DNA of 64,000 bases from Pithys albifrons albifrons (lineage: Eukaryota; Chordata; Aves; Passeriformes; Thamnophilidae). Below are positions 45,201-58,094 of this stretch, piece by piece (the stretch's first letter is position 1; every line of letters begins with the position of its first letter). The DNA lies in NCBI RefSeq assembly GCF_047495875.1, contig NC_092461.1, positions 43,665,601 through 43,729,600 on the forward strand, read 5' to 3'. The translations under genes and the position numbers were made by a program. A model generated the notes under the pieces. It searched no databases and was not told the DNA's origin. It saw only the letters and a list, made by a program, of their open reading frames with translations.

Positions 45201-47825
45201 GTAAAAGTAATATTCAGTCTTGAAGGGAGGGGCTGGAAACAATAACTACCTTCTTGTCCGTGAAAGCATGGCATGATTCTCTGTCTTGGAGTTGGTTGCA
45301 ATTTGTTTGGGTTTTTTTTTTTGGTAGGCTGTTTTTCTGTTGTTTTGTTTGGTTTTTACTCTGTGAATCTCTCATTCTGCTCCAAGGACAAAACCCAAAC
45401 TGTTATGCAGCTTCTGTTGTCATGGGACGCTCAGCTACACTTCTACTTGTTCTAAGCAAGTAATTTAAACAGTCACAAAAATTATACTACAAGGTATCTA
45501 TAGTATTTTCAAAGAGACTAAGAATAGAAGACACTGCAATTTCCACAATATAGCCTTTCAAGAATCAACCCTCGATTTTCAGACTAGTATGCTAGTGGAA
45601 GTATCCAGTATCTGAGATGTACATTTAAAATTTCAGCAATCTCATGAGAAGAAATTTGTAGAACGAATGTATTGATCCCAGTAGTTAGAGCTGATTTCTT
45701 TGTCATCTACCTTGACAGCTGTTTGTATGAAAAGGCAATTGTTTAGTTCAAAAATCTGTACTTTTGGTTTAATGTAAAGCCAATGATCTGCTATGTTCCT
45801 CAGACTGATAAATAGATAAATAAATTGAAAATAGCTAGTTATTTCAACACCAATATTAGCCTTACTGAAACATTCAAAGCTTTGAAATCCCATCTTATTT
45901 TCTTGTGAAATGTTATTTGCTTGATGAATATCTCTAGTGAACATAAAAATCAGGCCAAGTTTGAAATCTTTGACATAAATCAATGTACACAGTTGACTAA
46001 AAAGATGAAGAGATAGCACGGTCTGGCAAAAACATTTGTGTGTGTGCTCCAGTTTAACTTAATCTAAAGGGACTTAAACACTTTGAATTCATTGGGTAGA
46101 TGATTAAATGCTTTAAGGCAACAAAACCAGAGGTCCACTGACTGTACCAGATACCCACACAGCAGAAGCCTGGAATGAAATGTTGGACTCTGGCAGAAAA
46201 CATATAAAAAAAAAGTGGTACTAAGACCTAACAAAACCCCCCAAACATAATGAAGGACTAGAAGGCAAATATTCTAAAAATATTTAACCCTTACTCTGTA
46301 ATAAAATTAAGTTTTGAAAGAAAAATTAAAAGAAAATTATAACTGAACCAATATATTTTCACTCAGGATCTGCAAAAATTTAAAGTATGAAATTAATTTT
46401 CTCTCAAATGATGTGTTAATGAGTGAGTTTTGAAATAATACTTTTTAGCATATTGTCTGTTTACTTTTCACTTTCATGAGCAAATGTGTGAACAACAATG
46501 TAAAGTTTCAAAGTTAAGATAAAGAAAAGCATAACAGGAGGTAAAGGGAACTGAAAGCTAAATTTAGTTTTTCAATATTTTGTAAGAAAAATTCAATAAT
46601 TAGGAGAATGGACTTTATCAAGGAAGAATTTAGAACTTGCCATCATATTTATTAAGCTAGAAGTATGTGTGCACTGCATCTGTGTAGGAACTTCCCAGAT
46701 CAGAAGAAAGGAGGGAAATCTAATTTATGCCTGGTTTGGTGAAAATTATGCGAGACTATTTTTACAAGGAAGTGAGTAAAATAATGGGCTGGGACTTCAG
46801 CTTACTACATTTCATTTCCTGTGCTGTACACAAATTTCCTGTGTGTATTGGAACAAGTTTTTTAACCCCTCTGTTCCCGTCTAAAACTAGGGAAAGCAGC
46901 ATTCTCTTACTTTATGGGAATTTGTGTGAGGATAAATATTATCAAAGACTTAAGAGTCTGTCTAGTAAAAATTGCTTTGGGCAGGGCTAGTCAAAGAGGT
47001 TCTTGTCCCTAGGTATGCACTCAATCCTACTGTCATGTCAGGTTGGTCAGCACCTGAAAAGTTGTATATTTGATATTGTTTCTGTTTCAGTGTTCAGACT
47101 CAATACAGAATTGACTTTGAGTGGGCAGAGGGTTTTCTTTTATGAGTCTGGAAAACTCAGGTATGAGTTGTGAATGCCTGTATTATAACAATCTGGAGAT
47201 ATCACTGATATCACAAAAAATTAGTGAATGGAAACTTATCTTAAAAAACCAAATTCAAACACTTCCAAGTTTAAAATGGGATGGGTCATCTGAAGCTGTG
47301 ACCTTATCTGAGACAAATTAAAAGCATACCAAGGCAAGTCAGGAGTTAGTGAGGGCTGTATCTTAAATAGTTCTCTACAAAAGGCAATGAAGGAGTGTAA
47401 CCTAATTGTCACTCCTACCAAGCATGGCTCCCTTGATTTTTTTTTGTACTCTCAGAAAATTATTCCACTGGCAATAGTCAGATGGTGAGAGTGTGGAGGT
47501 TTTGAACCATCTTGGGTTTATATATGTCCATATTTTGTTCTGGAAAGACATCTCTATAGTTTACTTTGGAATAGGTTTGTATGTTTTAATTTGTACTTTT
47601 GGCAGTCAGGGACTAACATGCTGGACTCAGCTGTGTAACTGTTCTTAGTCTGTCCTGAGAAAGCTAAATGAACTGCTAAAGTCACACAACACACAATGAG
47701 ATGGAGTTTTAGACTACTTTGTCCTTTTGCTTTCTAGATTTTACTCTTCTGAAATCTAGCTGGAAACAAAAGAATAGTCCCAAGACCCATTCAAAGGAGT
47801 TTCTAAGTATGTTCATAACCTTTCT
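42275..47825. other. Unique AT-rich DNA, no gene recognised
   Basis: About 5.5 kb with no recognised gene or repeat. A T13 run lies near 45310 and a perfect 8-bp inverted repeat (CTGAACTT...AAGTTCAG) near 44127. Confidence 0.5.
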
Positions 47826-48185
47826 TCTAGACTTCTGAGTTAATCCTGCAGACGTTTTCCAGGCATATGAAGGACGAAAAGGCAATTGGGAGTAGCATGG
47901 ATTTAAAAAGAGGAAGGCATGCCTGACCAACCTGATAACCTTTTATGATGAAATGACTGGTTTGGTGAATGCGGATCGAGCAGTGGATATTGTCTACCTT
48001 GATTTCAGTAAGGCTGGGTGGGCAGTCAGTGAAGTACATTGCAAACTAGCTGAATGGTTCATCCCAGAGGATAGTGATCACTGGTATGAAGTCTAGTTGG
48101 AGGGTAATCACTAACAATTTACCCCCAGGGATCAATACTGGGTCTAATCCTGTTTGACTTCTTCAGTTTTTGCAAAATCATTATG
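47826..48185 (+). repeat. CR1 LINE fragment, RT region, decayed
   Basis: A frame near 47905-48015 reads ACLTNLITFYDEM then [13 protein letters not shown], the N-terminal palm region of CR1 reverse transcriptase. It breaks into stops and frameshifts beyond 48,015, with a trace of the SGVPQGS region near 48125. Confidence 0.85.
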
Positions 48186-48229
48186 ACACTCTACCTGTAC
48201 ACTGATTCCTGCCTCACGGGGAAAAAACA

Positions 48230-48741
48230 GGAGTAACGAGAGGTTGGTCTGCGGCTGCAGGGCTGTGATCTCATTCAGTACAGAGATGTGGTGGATAGCT
48301 TATCTGATTGGAGCAGTTCCATGGATGGGTAATGAAGGAGGGACAGGCTGGGGCAGTGAAGGAAGGAATAACTGCCCTTAATGTGAAGCAAAAAGGAGGA
48401 TGGATGGAGTTCTGCCTGGGGAAAGATGATGAACCAGATGAGAGAGTAGGAGGCCACCAACTGTGGTGGTCCTATGATGGCTATCAGACCATTTGATCAG
48501 GAATAATCAGTAGACCTACTAGAGCAATAACAGAGTGGGGCACAAGCAGCCCAAGAGTTTTCTGGAAGGCATTCGTCAAAACTTTTTAATCCAAGTGAGT
48601 AAGAATCTGACGAGGGGTAAAAGCCCTGCTGAAGCTGGGACTTAGAAACAAGGAAGCGGTAGCTGGAGATTGAAAGTTGTGGCCAGGCTTGGCCACAGTG
48701 ACTATGAGATGGGGGAGATAAAGACAGGAGGCAATGAAGAG
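48230..48741 (+). repeat. CR1 LINE fragment, endonuclease region, decayed
   Basis: Contains GGCTGTGATCTCATTCAGTA, GGATGGATGGAGTTCTGCCT and CCACAGTGACTATGAGATGG, blocks recognised from the endonuclease part of CR1 ORF2. This 5' domain lies downstream of the RT fragment in the same orientation, so the two come from separate copies or a rearrangement. A solo LTR interrupts the end. Confidence 0.75.
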
Positions 48742-48746
48742 TAATT

Positions 48747-49447
48747 TGTCCTAGTTCAGCAGCTGGGACCAGTTTATCACTGTGTGTGGGTGATCAAAAC
48801 TATGTATTCTACCCCTCTATTCATTTCCCAAGAACAATGGACCATTTGCAGCTGCCCAGAGCACATCCGACTCCTCAGGATGCGAGCTGGGTCTGAAAGA
48901 CATCTGTGAGATAAGAGCTGTGATAACTCTCCTCCAGGGGTCGTTAGCACCTTCACACCCAGTCTGAGGGGGCGAGTCTGCCAATGGGCCATCAACAGTT
49001 CCAAAAAATATCCCATGACCACAGAGTTAATCACCCATTGTGTGACTCCCTGCCCTGGGGAAGGGACTAGGTGCTCCCACTTGGATTTGGGGGTATATAT
49101 CTTGGGGTAGGAAGACCTCAGGAACCACTCGTCGGATCCAGAGGAACAGCAGAACCCCACCAGGAGGAGACCATCACTTCCAACCAGCTTGTGACCACCA
49201 CTCTCAACCAGACTTGGACTGTCATCTGCCCCACCAGGTTTCTTGCTTCCTTCTGCTTTGGACTTGGGGGAACCACATGGGGTTTGCACCCCAGAGTGCT
49301 GGGCCATATTGGGTTTTGTGGGTTAAAACCATTTTCTCTTTGTGACATTGCATTTATTGTAATATTGCTCTTAAACTGTAACTCTGACTTATAATCTCTT
49401 TTGTGTTGCATTCATTTCTCCTGCTGGTTTGCCTTTAAACCAGCACA
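48747..49447 (+). repeat. Solo LTR, same family as the provirus LTR (701 bp)
   Basis: Starts TGTCCTAGTTCAGCAG and ends TTTAAACCAGCACA, complete at both ends, with no internal sequence attached. Flanks are TAATT (48742-48746) and TAAAT (49448-49452), a 5-bp duplication with one mismatch. TATATAT is at 49094-49100. It retains the roughly 75-bp U3 block absent from the provirus, so it is an older subfamily member left by LTR-LTR recombination. Confidence 0.9.
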
Positions 49448-49454
49448 TAAATGA

Positions 49455-49686
49455 ACTCAAGGGAATTCTGTTTAAACACAATAAAACTTTTTTTTTACTG
49501 TAAAACTGATCAAACACTTTAAGAGGCTGCCCAGAGGTGTTGTAGAGTTTTCTTTCTTGAGGAGACTCAAACTCTAACTAGACGTGGCCCTGAGCAACCT
49601 GGTCTAGGTGACCCTGGTTAGGGAAGGTGGGGTTGGTCCAGCCAATCTCTAGAGCTGCACTCCTATCTCACTCTTTCTGTGATATT
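49455..49686 (+). repeat. CR1 LINE 3' end fragment
   Basis: CTCAAGGGAATTCTGTTTAA, GATCAAACACTTTAAGAGGC, TGCCCAGAGGTGTTGTAGAG and CCTGAGCAACCTGGTCTAGG follow CR1 3' end order, finishing near TTTCTGTGATATTAC. Confidence 0.85.
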
Positions 49687-52250
49687 ACTTTCCAAAACAC
49701 CTCTTTCTGAAGTCTCTGAACTTGAGACTGAATTCATGCTATGTTCACAAGACACAGAAATAAATATGAGAACACCTGCATTCAGTGCTGCACGGGGGGA
49801 TTAAATTAGTGTGTGATTGGGTCCAGCTCCCAAGGACACAAGATGGCACTACAGAGCAGCTCTGATTTGATCAGGTGTCATTGCAATGCTCTCAAACCCC
49901 ACAGCTTTCAGTACTTGTGTTAAAATGCTAAAACACATTAAACTGATGTACTATAGCTTTTTATTTTTAACCTTCTCCAATTAGGACATAGTAGAGAACC
50001 ATTTCTAAGCTTGTTGAGATTAGGAGAAAATAAAAAATAAAAAAGAATAAGGGTAAAAAAAAAGAAAAAGAGTGAAAAAGATATTTGACCAAAGCTTTCC
50101 CACCTGTAACATGTCACATAGACTTTGGCATAAATTTTAGGTCAATCCGTTTATAGTAGAGTGAGTTTCTTAGAAATGGAAATTCATGATGACTGACAAT
50201 GGGAAGCCTACAGTAAATAATCAGGCCTAATTTAGAATGAAAAATTGGTGTACTTTTAGCATATATTATAGTAATGAATGAAATTAACAAAGAAATTATG
50301 TAAAAATTCCAGTGCTCAACAGTAAGCAAGAATAGATAAAAAAGAAGCTGCAAGCTTATAAGAGATGTTACTATGTTCATTCTGCTGATCAAAGACATGA
50401 TCAAATTATACTCAAGCTTATCATAAAAGATATTTGGAACACGATCTGGATTGGAAAGCTGCATCTAGGATACAATTATATCTAGGTCCAATGTTTTATT
50501 GCTTGTCATATTGTTTACTAGTTCCATTCTGTAAAGTGCAAGTAATAGTACTTTCCTTCCCTGTAAGTTTCAAGAAATAAATCTCTTAAAATCTGGTATG
50601 ACAAGGGAAGTAACAAAATAATTAAAACAGACCACAGTGAGGTGGCAAAGATCTTTCCCCTTCTCTGGAAGGTTTTTGCTGCCAGCAGTCTAAGCTGAGT
50701 GTAAGGAGCAGTCATCATCACTCTTGATCTCACTAGGTTCTTAAATTATTGTTAGGTTTTTACTGAAGAGATGAAGTAGTGAAAAAGGAAAATGAAACAG
50801 TTCCAAATTCAGTTCCATCAGTTCCAACAGCTCCAACTAAACTTCAGCTGAGGCTGAAGGCATTTTTGAAGTAAGGATTTATTGTTCATTGCAGGCAAAA
50901 TCCATTTATTACTAATGTGAACAGCAAAATTTGAATGTAAGAAGCAAGAACAAGAAAAAATAATCAGGAAATTAATTAAGATTTCACTCCTTTTGTTAAA
51001 ATGAATGAAGCTGGAAAGAAATACAATGCCTAGAAGATATTCAACATGAGGAGCTTTACTAAATGATGAGCATGGGCTTTTAGAAACTCCACACTGAGAA
51101 ACTTTAGAATTGGAAGTCCAAGTCTCCACTGTTTTTAAGAATAACCCATGGGCTTCCTCCAGCAAAATCCTTGAAAAGAATAAAATTGTACCTTTATATA
51201 AGACATATGTACCACAGTAAGGCAAAGTTGCCACAAGCAGTTTCATCATAATTAGCTCTTTCCTTTTGCCAACATTTTCTGCCTCTATTGGCACTAATAA
51301 CACTGTTGCAGTAACTAATTTTAAGCAGGGATATCAATAGTATTTACCAGATAACTATTACATTAAAGAAGTAGGGATAGCATAGACAATGATGATGGTA
51401 TATTCAATAATTGTTATTGGCCATAACTGGTAAATAAAAGACACAATGGAAATTGATCAGTTAAATTGCAAGGTATTGAAGTACCTCTACCTGATCTGGT
51501 AGGTTGGTATATTTTATAATTACATGAACTCTGTGCAAAATAAATCAATTGCACAAAACTTTGTTTATCTTTATGCATTACAGGAGCATGGACAGGCTTC
51601 AGCTAAGAGCACTACCCCATTGTGTCAGGCGTGGAACAGGACATAAAACTTCATTACTCAAGAAAGGGAAAGCTAAAGATAGGAGTGGTGATTGACAACC
51701 AACAGAGGTGACCTTATTTGTCTGAGTACACATTGTGAATTTCTGATAGAGAGGGAAGTATTCCTAAATTTAGTATTCCTAAATCCCACTCTAGCCTATT
51801 GTACAGTGACTGATGTCCTCTGAGGGAGCAATTCCACTCAGAATTAGTTGTAGTCAGTGATTGTTCTTATTATGCAGTGCTGAAAGAGGAAACTAATGCT
51901 ATGGTCTGTCTCAGCTTGTTCTCCAGTTTTGAAGTACTCGCTGCAAAACACTGAAGCACAAAGCTCTGACTTTCTTGCCCACTATGGCCGCAACTGAGCA
52001 GAAACCAGCAGAAGTGAATGACAGCGTAGTATAGCATAAATATTGCAAGTATGCACATCTGAATATATTAATTAATATATTAGTATTTTCTTTCCTCCTT
52101 TTCGTTTCTGTCCTATCACAAAGCGGGAAATTCTAGAAATGCCATTAAAGATGGGGTTATGAATTTTTAAATGCTTGTGATGCTCCAAAAATCTCTAAGC
52201 TTGTCTTTAGAGGGGGGTCTTTGAAGACACACTGGATACTTATTTTAGGA
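49687..52250. other. Unique AT-rich DNA, no gene recognised
   Basis: An A-rich run lies at about 50030-50085. The minus-strand open frames here (up to 161 codons at 51,303-50,818) show no domain and no codon-level support. Confidence 0.5.
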
Positions 52251-52252
52251 AC

Positions 52253-52645
52253 CATAGAATGGTTTATGTTGGAAGGGACCTTAAAGAACATTTAGTTCCA
52301 ACCTCTCTGCCATGGACAAGGACATCTTCCACTAGAAATTGTTTCTTAGAGCCCCTTCTAACCTGGCCTTGAACACTTCTAGGCATGAAGCATCCACAAC
52401 TTGTCTGGATATCTCTTCCAGTGCCTCACCACCCTCACAGTAAATAATTTCTTATAATATCTCATCTAAACCTGCCCCCTTTTAAAGTAATTACTCCTTG
52501 TACAATACCTACACACACTTGTCGAAAGTCTCTCTCCAGCTTTTTTTTTTATAGGGCCCATTGAGGCATTGTAAGGCTTGTCTAAGGACTTCCCACAGCC
52601 TTCTGCAACCCCAACTCTCTCAAACTGTCTTCATAGCAAAGTGTT
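52253..52645 (-). repeat. CR1 LINE 3' end
   Basis: Begins with CCATAGAATGGTTTATGTTG, then GGAAGGGACCTTAAAGAACA, CCTTGAACACTTCTAGGCAT and further CR1 blocks up to CTCTCAAACTGTCTTCATAG. Antisense orientation, moderately decayed. Confidence 0.9.
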
Positions 52646-53940
52646 ACAGATATTTTTACTAGTATTTAGATGCCCCTGTGGTGGTCCAAATCCTTGTTTT
52701 CAACAATGCTGTAAAAATAGAGAACATAAAGTCTGTTCTCAACACAGAGAACAAGTAGGAAGATATCAAAAGCAAGCTATAGGGCATGTTGTTATGTTTA
52801 GGAACGTCTGAAAATCTCTGAATTATTTAAAGCAATATAAGCTTTTTACTTTATGCTTTTAGAATCAAGGCACTTAGTTGAAGTTAGATGAAGATATTAG
52901 GGGAAGAAGAATCAAAGAAAATGATAAAAAGATTTGAAGTGAATGAACTTTTAACCTCATTTGCATAGAATCAGTTTATCTACCAGGTAGTGAATGAGGT
53001 GGTCCGTTTAAGAGTAGGGGAAAAAAATTAGGCAAAATTAGATCCAGTCTGCACAGAAACTTTGTAACAAATTAAGGACATCCATCTGCTACATTTGTGT
53101 GAATGCAAATTCAGATTGGAAAGTGAATGATTAAAAAAGGGTTCTTTTATCAGCGTCCCTTGGAAGTTCTGTTCTTATTTATCATGAGATCTTCAACTGC
53201 AAGTAAAATTAATATCATCTTAGTTCACTGCTTCTCATCTGATTTTTGAATAAGGTTTATCCCTAATTGTCTGGTCATTAGTTAGCTCTTCTAATATCTC
53301 AAAATCTATAAATTTCAGTAAATAGGTTCATTCCTTATTGGCCCATTCATTAGGATTTCATGTATGTGTATGTCTATATTTATGTCATTTATGAAGTGTT
53401 TGCTGTAATCCACTGTAAATATTTGCAGTAAAATTATCTTTGAATTCATGCCTTCAGAGTGTATGCTTTTTTTAAAGACAGCTTCAATTTTTTGTTTGCT
53501 TATTTCATGGGTCAATACATGGGTTTTGCACTGATTTCACAGCCCATCTATTCCTCCTACTTTAAAAGTCAACAAGCAAAGTCCAAGATAATAGGATTTT
53601 TTCCCCCTCTCGAAAATGCCCTAAATACTGATTGCAGTTTTAAAAATGAACAAGGAAATACTGACGCATAAGAGTTCCACAGATTGGTTTCCTTAACTTG
53701 CTCAAAGTTCTTTGTAAATCTAATGTCAGATATAACAAGTTATTAGGAAAATGGTCCTCTACTTGCAAGTCTCTTGACATGAAGGTGAACTTTTACATAC
53801 TTTGAGCTACTTGTCCATCTCAACTTGGGCATTTCATGGTTCAGAACAGTCTCCAGAAGTCTCCAGTTTATTAGAATAAACTCCACAAACAGCATGAATG
53901 ACAATGGTCTGCTTTCAAAGTAACATAGAATTATGTAAGT
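52646..53940. other. Unique DNA, no gene recognised
   Basis: No gene or repeat was recognised in this AT-rich stretch. Confidence 0.5.
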
Positions 53941-54239
53941 TAGACCCAATGCGGTTAGAGTGCACATTCTGGAAGGAGCAGTACTATATTTTGGTCTCAG
54001 CTCTAGGGATCACATTCAGTTCATATTATTTAATCTCTGTTTAATGCAAGACACAAAACCCCTTTTGAGATCCAAATTCTTTGCTAAGCAAAGTCCTCAG
54101 TATTCTGTTATAGAGCCAGGCTTCCTCACATCCTCTTTCTCTGACCCAATATATTATTTTCCTCACAATGAAAGAAAACGGTTTCAGGATGAGTGGTGGA
54201 ATGTGCTCTTCACTCTGTCATCCAGTATGGATGATAATC

Positions 54240-54362
54240 AGATGGTTGGGACACTATCTCAGCAGACAGTCTGTGGATTTGAACCTCATCAGTCAGAGAA
54301 AGGTTTAAAATCCGCTTCATTATGAGTGAGTGTTCTAACTGCTAAATCATTATACACAGGGG
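54240..54362 (-). repeat. Old tRNA-derived SINE
   Basis: On the minus strand there is a TTTAGCAGTTAGAACACTC A-box-like segment and, about 55 bp on, a canonical B box GGTTCAAATCC (54275-54285). The rest is diverged. It looks like one of the ancient amniote tRNA SINEs; the family was not identified. A similar head (GCGGTTAGAGTGCACATTCT) lies in the opposite orientation near 53952. Confidence 0.5.
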
Positions 54363-55156
54363 GTCCATTTTCTCCAGACTTTTTTCTTGAAAAGACCAAG
54401 AAAAAAAAAAGCCAAACCAATCCACACTCCATTTGTCAAAGAGCGAACAGTTGTAAATACTTACTTTTCAAAGATCTGGAGATATAAACCTGAGGTAGTT
54501 AAAGGACCTCCCTGTGTTTTGAGCTACACTACTTGGATACATAACAAAAACGTGTATTGTACTCAGTAGTCTAGCTTCCTTTGAATGTGTAGGAAGGGAC
54601 AATTCCCTTTTTCCGTGTGTCTATCTCCCACACAGTCACATACAACAATTTCCTCCAAAAAAAAACAACTTGTGAAATGTATCAGAAAATAAAGTGTTAA
54701 AGTGTTTGATGTTTTATATCGATATTGTAAAGTCAGGGCAACTGAAGATCAGTAAGTAACTGCAAAAATTCATACCAATTACAAAAACTCATGTATCAAG
54801 AATTGTTCAAAATTATGGCAATGTGTGGATGGCTATTTTGGTTAGCTGGAATCCCATTTTTAAATGGGAATTTCTTAGACATAAATGAAGATTTTTCTGA
54901 GAAAGTTTAAACTGTATTAAGATTCTTTTAAAATAAAATTATTTGAGAATTTGTTTTTCAGATTTCCAGTAAGAAAGAAAATTACTTGACTTATTCCTAA
55001 TCAAAATACAGAGAAATCCATTCTTCTCTACTTATTAGTACATATTGCTGCTGTTGCACTTCCAACAGCAATAACTTGCTCTGAATCTTAGTACTTGTTC
55101 TTCCTCATGGTAGACAACTTGGGTCTGTACAAGGAAAAGTGTAGCACATGGGCATG
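54363..55156. other. Unique DNA, no gene recognised
   Basis: AT-rich. Nothing recognised. Confidence 0.5.
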
Positions 55157-55864
55157 TGTGCTGGTTTAAAGGTAAACAGGCAGTAGAAATGAACCCAACT
55201 CAAAACAGATTACAAGTCAGAGTTACAATTTAATAAAAATATTACAGTAAATGAAATTATACAAAAAGAAATTTGTTTTAACCCCCAAACCCTAGAAGTA
55301 TAACCCAGGACCCTGGCGCACAAACATAATGGTGTTTGTCAGCTCATGTGCTGAGCCCCATGTGGTCCGTCTGAGTAGAAAGCAAAAGGAAAGGAAAACC
55401 TGTTGGTGAGGATGACAGTTGCAGGCTGGTCCAGGGTGGCAGTCACAGTCCTGTCGAGGTTCTGGTCCTCCTCTGGATCCGCTGAGTGGTCCTATAAGTC
55501 CCCCAAACACCAAGATTACATACGCTCAGGTTCAGGTGGGACCGCCTAATACCACTCCCTGGGTGATCTAACTCTGTGAGTCATGGGATATTTTTGGAAT
55601 CCTTGATGGCCCATTAGCAGACATGACCTCTCAGGCTGGGTGTGAAGGTGTTAATGACTCCCTGGAGGGGAGTTATCACAGCTCCTATGTCACAGGCTTC
55701 TTCAACACCCAGCTTACACCCTGAGGGGTTGGATGTGCCTTGGGCAGCTGCTGCAAAGGATCCATTGCTAACAGTTCATGAGAAATTACATAGAGGATAT
55801 AGAACACACAGTTTTGGTTACACCCACACAGTGATAAACTGGTCCCAGATGCTGAACTAGGATA
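55157..55864 (-). repeat. Solo LTR, same family as the provirus LTR (708 bp)
   Basis: Minus orientation: on plus it starts TGTGCTGGTTTAAAGG and ends GAACTAGGATA, where the terminal CA has become TA. Flanks GCATG (55152-55156) and ACATG (55865-55869) match at 4 of 5 positions. It shares the TTTAAT (ATTAAA) signal and the extra U3 block with the 48.7-kb copy. It is diverged and has no internal sequence. Confidence 0.88.
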
Positions 55865-55879
55865 ACATGTCTTCTGTGA

Positions 55880-56380
55880 TGGCACTTTGAAATCATATTT
55901 GGAACAGTGTGTCCAGGTTTGGGCTCCTTGATACAAAAACAGGTACTGGCACACTGGTTTGAGTAAGGTGGAGAGCCACCAAGGTAGAGGTGGAGAACAT
56001 GACATAGAGGGAGAGGCTCAGAGAATGGGATTTGTTCAGCCTAAAGAAGAGGCAGCTCAGAGGGATTTTACCACTGTCTATTGCTGTCTACTGGGAAAGC
56101 ATAAATAACTCAGAGCCAGACTTGACTTAGAGGTAGGCAGATTTAGGATAATAGTTAATACATTTTGCAACATGGACCATTTAAATTAGATGTTAGAACT
56201 AAAAAATTACCACATGTGTGGTCACACACTAGAACAGGGGCATAGAGATGTGGAGGCTCCACTGTCAGAAATATTCAAGGCTTTCTTGGTCAAGCCCTGA
56301 ACGATCTGATCTATGTTGGCCTTGCAGGTAGGTGTTGGAACAGGTGATCTCCAGAGGTACCTTCTAGTCTAAATTGCATA
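55880..56380 (+). repeat. CR1 LINE 3' region
   Basis: GTGTGTCCAGGTTTGGGCTCC, GGATTTGTTCAGCCTAAAGA, TGTCAGAAATATTCAAGGCT and AGGTGATCTCCAGAGGTACC follow in CR1 order. Sense orientation, strongly decayed. Confidence 0.8.
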
Positions 56381-57759
56381 ATGACTGTACAGTTAGATTT
56401 CCACAGCAAAACAAATTCATTTTCCTTGTGAAATATCTGTGACACCATGAGGATCACAAAGCTTGCTCCTCTCTCCATTTAGTGTGATGTTCTGACCATG
56501 CGGTGATTTCTTCCTGCTTGTGTTCTACCTGTGTAGTTCAACTACCATCAGTGTTTTCATCTCTTGAAAAAACTTTTCTGCCTCAATAAAAAGCCCAACA
56601 GCCAAATGTGTTTTAAGAAATTTATATATATGTATCTATATATGAACAAACAATAGAAAATCCACTTAAAAGCTGAAAGTTGGAGAAGCTTGACTTTGTT
56701 ACACACTGGGAGCAAGAAAAACACTACAATCTTCAGTTTCATTTACTGTAACATGAGTGACAGATTCCAAAAGTGGTCCAGAAAGAAGTAAATAGAAATA
56801 AATATATAGAAATATTTAAAGTTACATTGGGGTCCTGAGATGGTGAACACAGACATACACATTAAAAAAAAGAGAAAACTAGGTAGACAACTATTGGATG
56901 TATGGTGTAATAAAAAAATATTGACCTAACTTGAATAAACTATCTGCCACAAATTTATCAATATTGCTTACAATATTGTGCTTCTTCAGATGTTCACCCA
57001 TCATTAAAAGAATCTTTTCAGAAGAAGAGAAATGGATATGTCAATGAACATATCCTAAGATTACCAGGCTATCCTACCAATGAACTGTCCTAACATTAAT
57101 AGACATCAATATATTCTTTGCCACTGAGGTATGTCCACTCTTTAAATAGGAAAAATGTAATGAATAAAGAAATAATTGCTCTTGCACAGTTATTACTTTG
57201 TACAGTGTCAGGAAAAGAGTTTCCTCCAGACTATTCTGCTAATTGAAGGAACCACTAGTGTTACCAATAAATACTGGAGAAAGAGGCACAGAGTATTTTA
57301 ACCTTTTACATTTTCTTTTTCATCCAGTCCTGTGTCCCATTCAGCAGTGGATCTACATTTTCTACATTTTCCTCGTGTATGGGAAATGTCTCCACATCCT
57401 TTATGAGCTACCTGACTCTGCTTCTGCCGCACTTCTCCCACCTCTTGCTTCTTTTTTATGTTTTTGAGGATGTTCTTTCTCCATGCAAGTCTCCTGAGAG
57501 CCTTGCTTGCTTTTAGTACATAGAATTGGACTGTTCTTGAGTTTGAAGGAGTTGATTCTTGAAAAAAACCCAGCTCTGCTGGAATTTCCTTGTCTCCAAT
57601 ACCGTATCTTGTAGGGCTCTTCCAAGAAGACGCCTGAACAGGCAAATGACCTGGTCTCCTGAAAGTTAGAGCTGTGATCCTGCTATTTGCCTTTCTCCTT
57701 CCTCTGATGATCCATCTCATGGTTACTGCTGCTGAAGTTCTTTCTTGCCTATAAGTTCA
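56381..57759. other. No gene recognised
   Basis: A 140-codon minus-strand open frame (57,720-57,298) rich in Arg, Lys and Ser shows no family signature. It could be chance or part of an unrecognised old repeat next to the CR1 fragment that follows. A TATA-rich run lies near 56625-56645. Confidence 0.4.
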
Positions 57760-57875
57760 TCTCCAGCAGAGCCTTTTCTCTCACCAGCTCCTCAATTACC
57801 TGTGTTAGGCAGTTGTTATCAATGCACTCCATAAACCTGCTGGTTTGGTTGTGCACTGCTGTCTTATTGCTGCAG
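57760..57875 (-). repeat. CR1 LINE fragment, endonuclease region
   Basis: Minus-strand translation gives RFMECIDNNCLTQVIEELV, matching the end of the CR1 ORF2 endonuclease domain (RFLECIDDNFLTQVIEEPT-type). Short and decayed. Confidence 0.75.
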
Positions 57876-58094
57876 CCATACTGATCGCAAGGCCCCTCAC
57901 CTTCAGATCACCCTGCACCCTTTGCCACCTCAGTACACCCTCATTGTGCTGCTGGCTGTCATTTTCCTCCCTGGCTGCACCCAGTTTTAAGCATTTCTCA
58001 TCAGACTGTTCAGACTGTTGGCAGAGCTGCTTATGCCCTATTTTATCAGAAGAATGCTGTTTCTTCCCACTGTGATACCTCCCAGGTAACAACC

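Noticed and set aside
57298..57720. A 140-codon basic minus-strand frame, considered as a processed pseudogene
   Set aside because: No family could be recognised, no poly(A) remnant was seen, and it lies next to CR1 debris.
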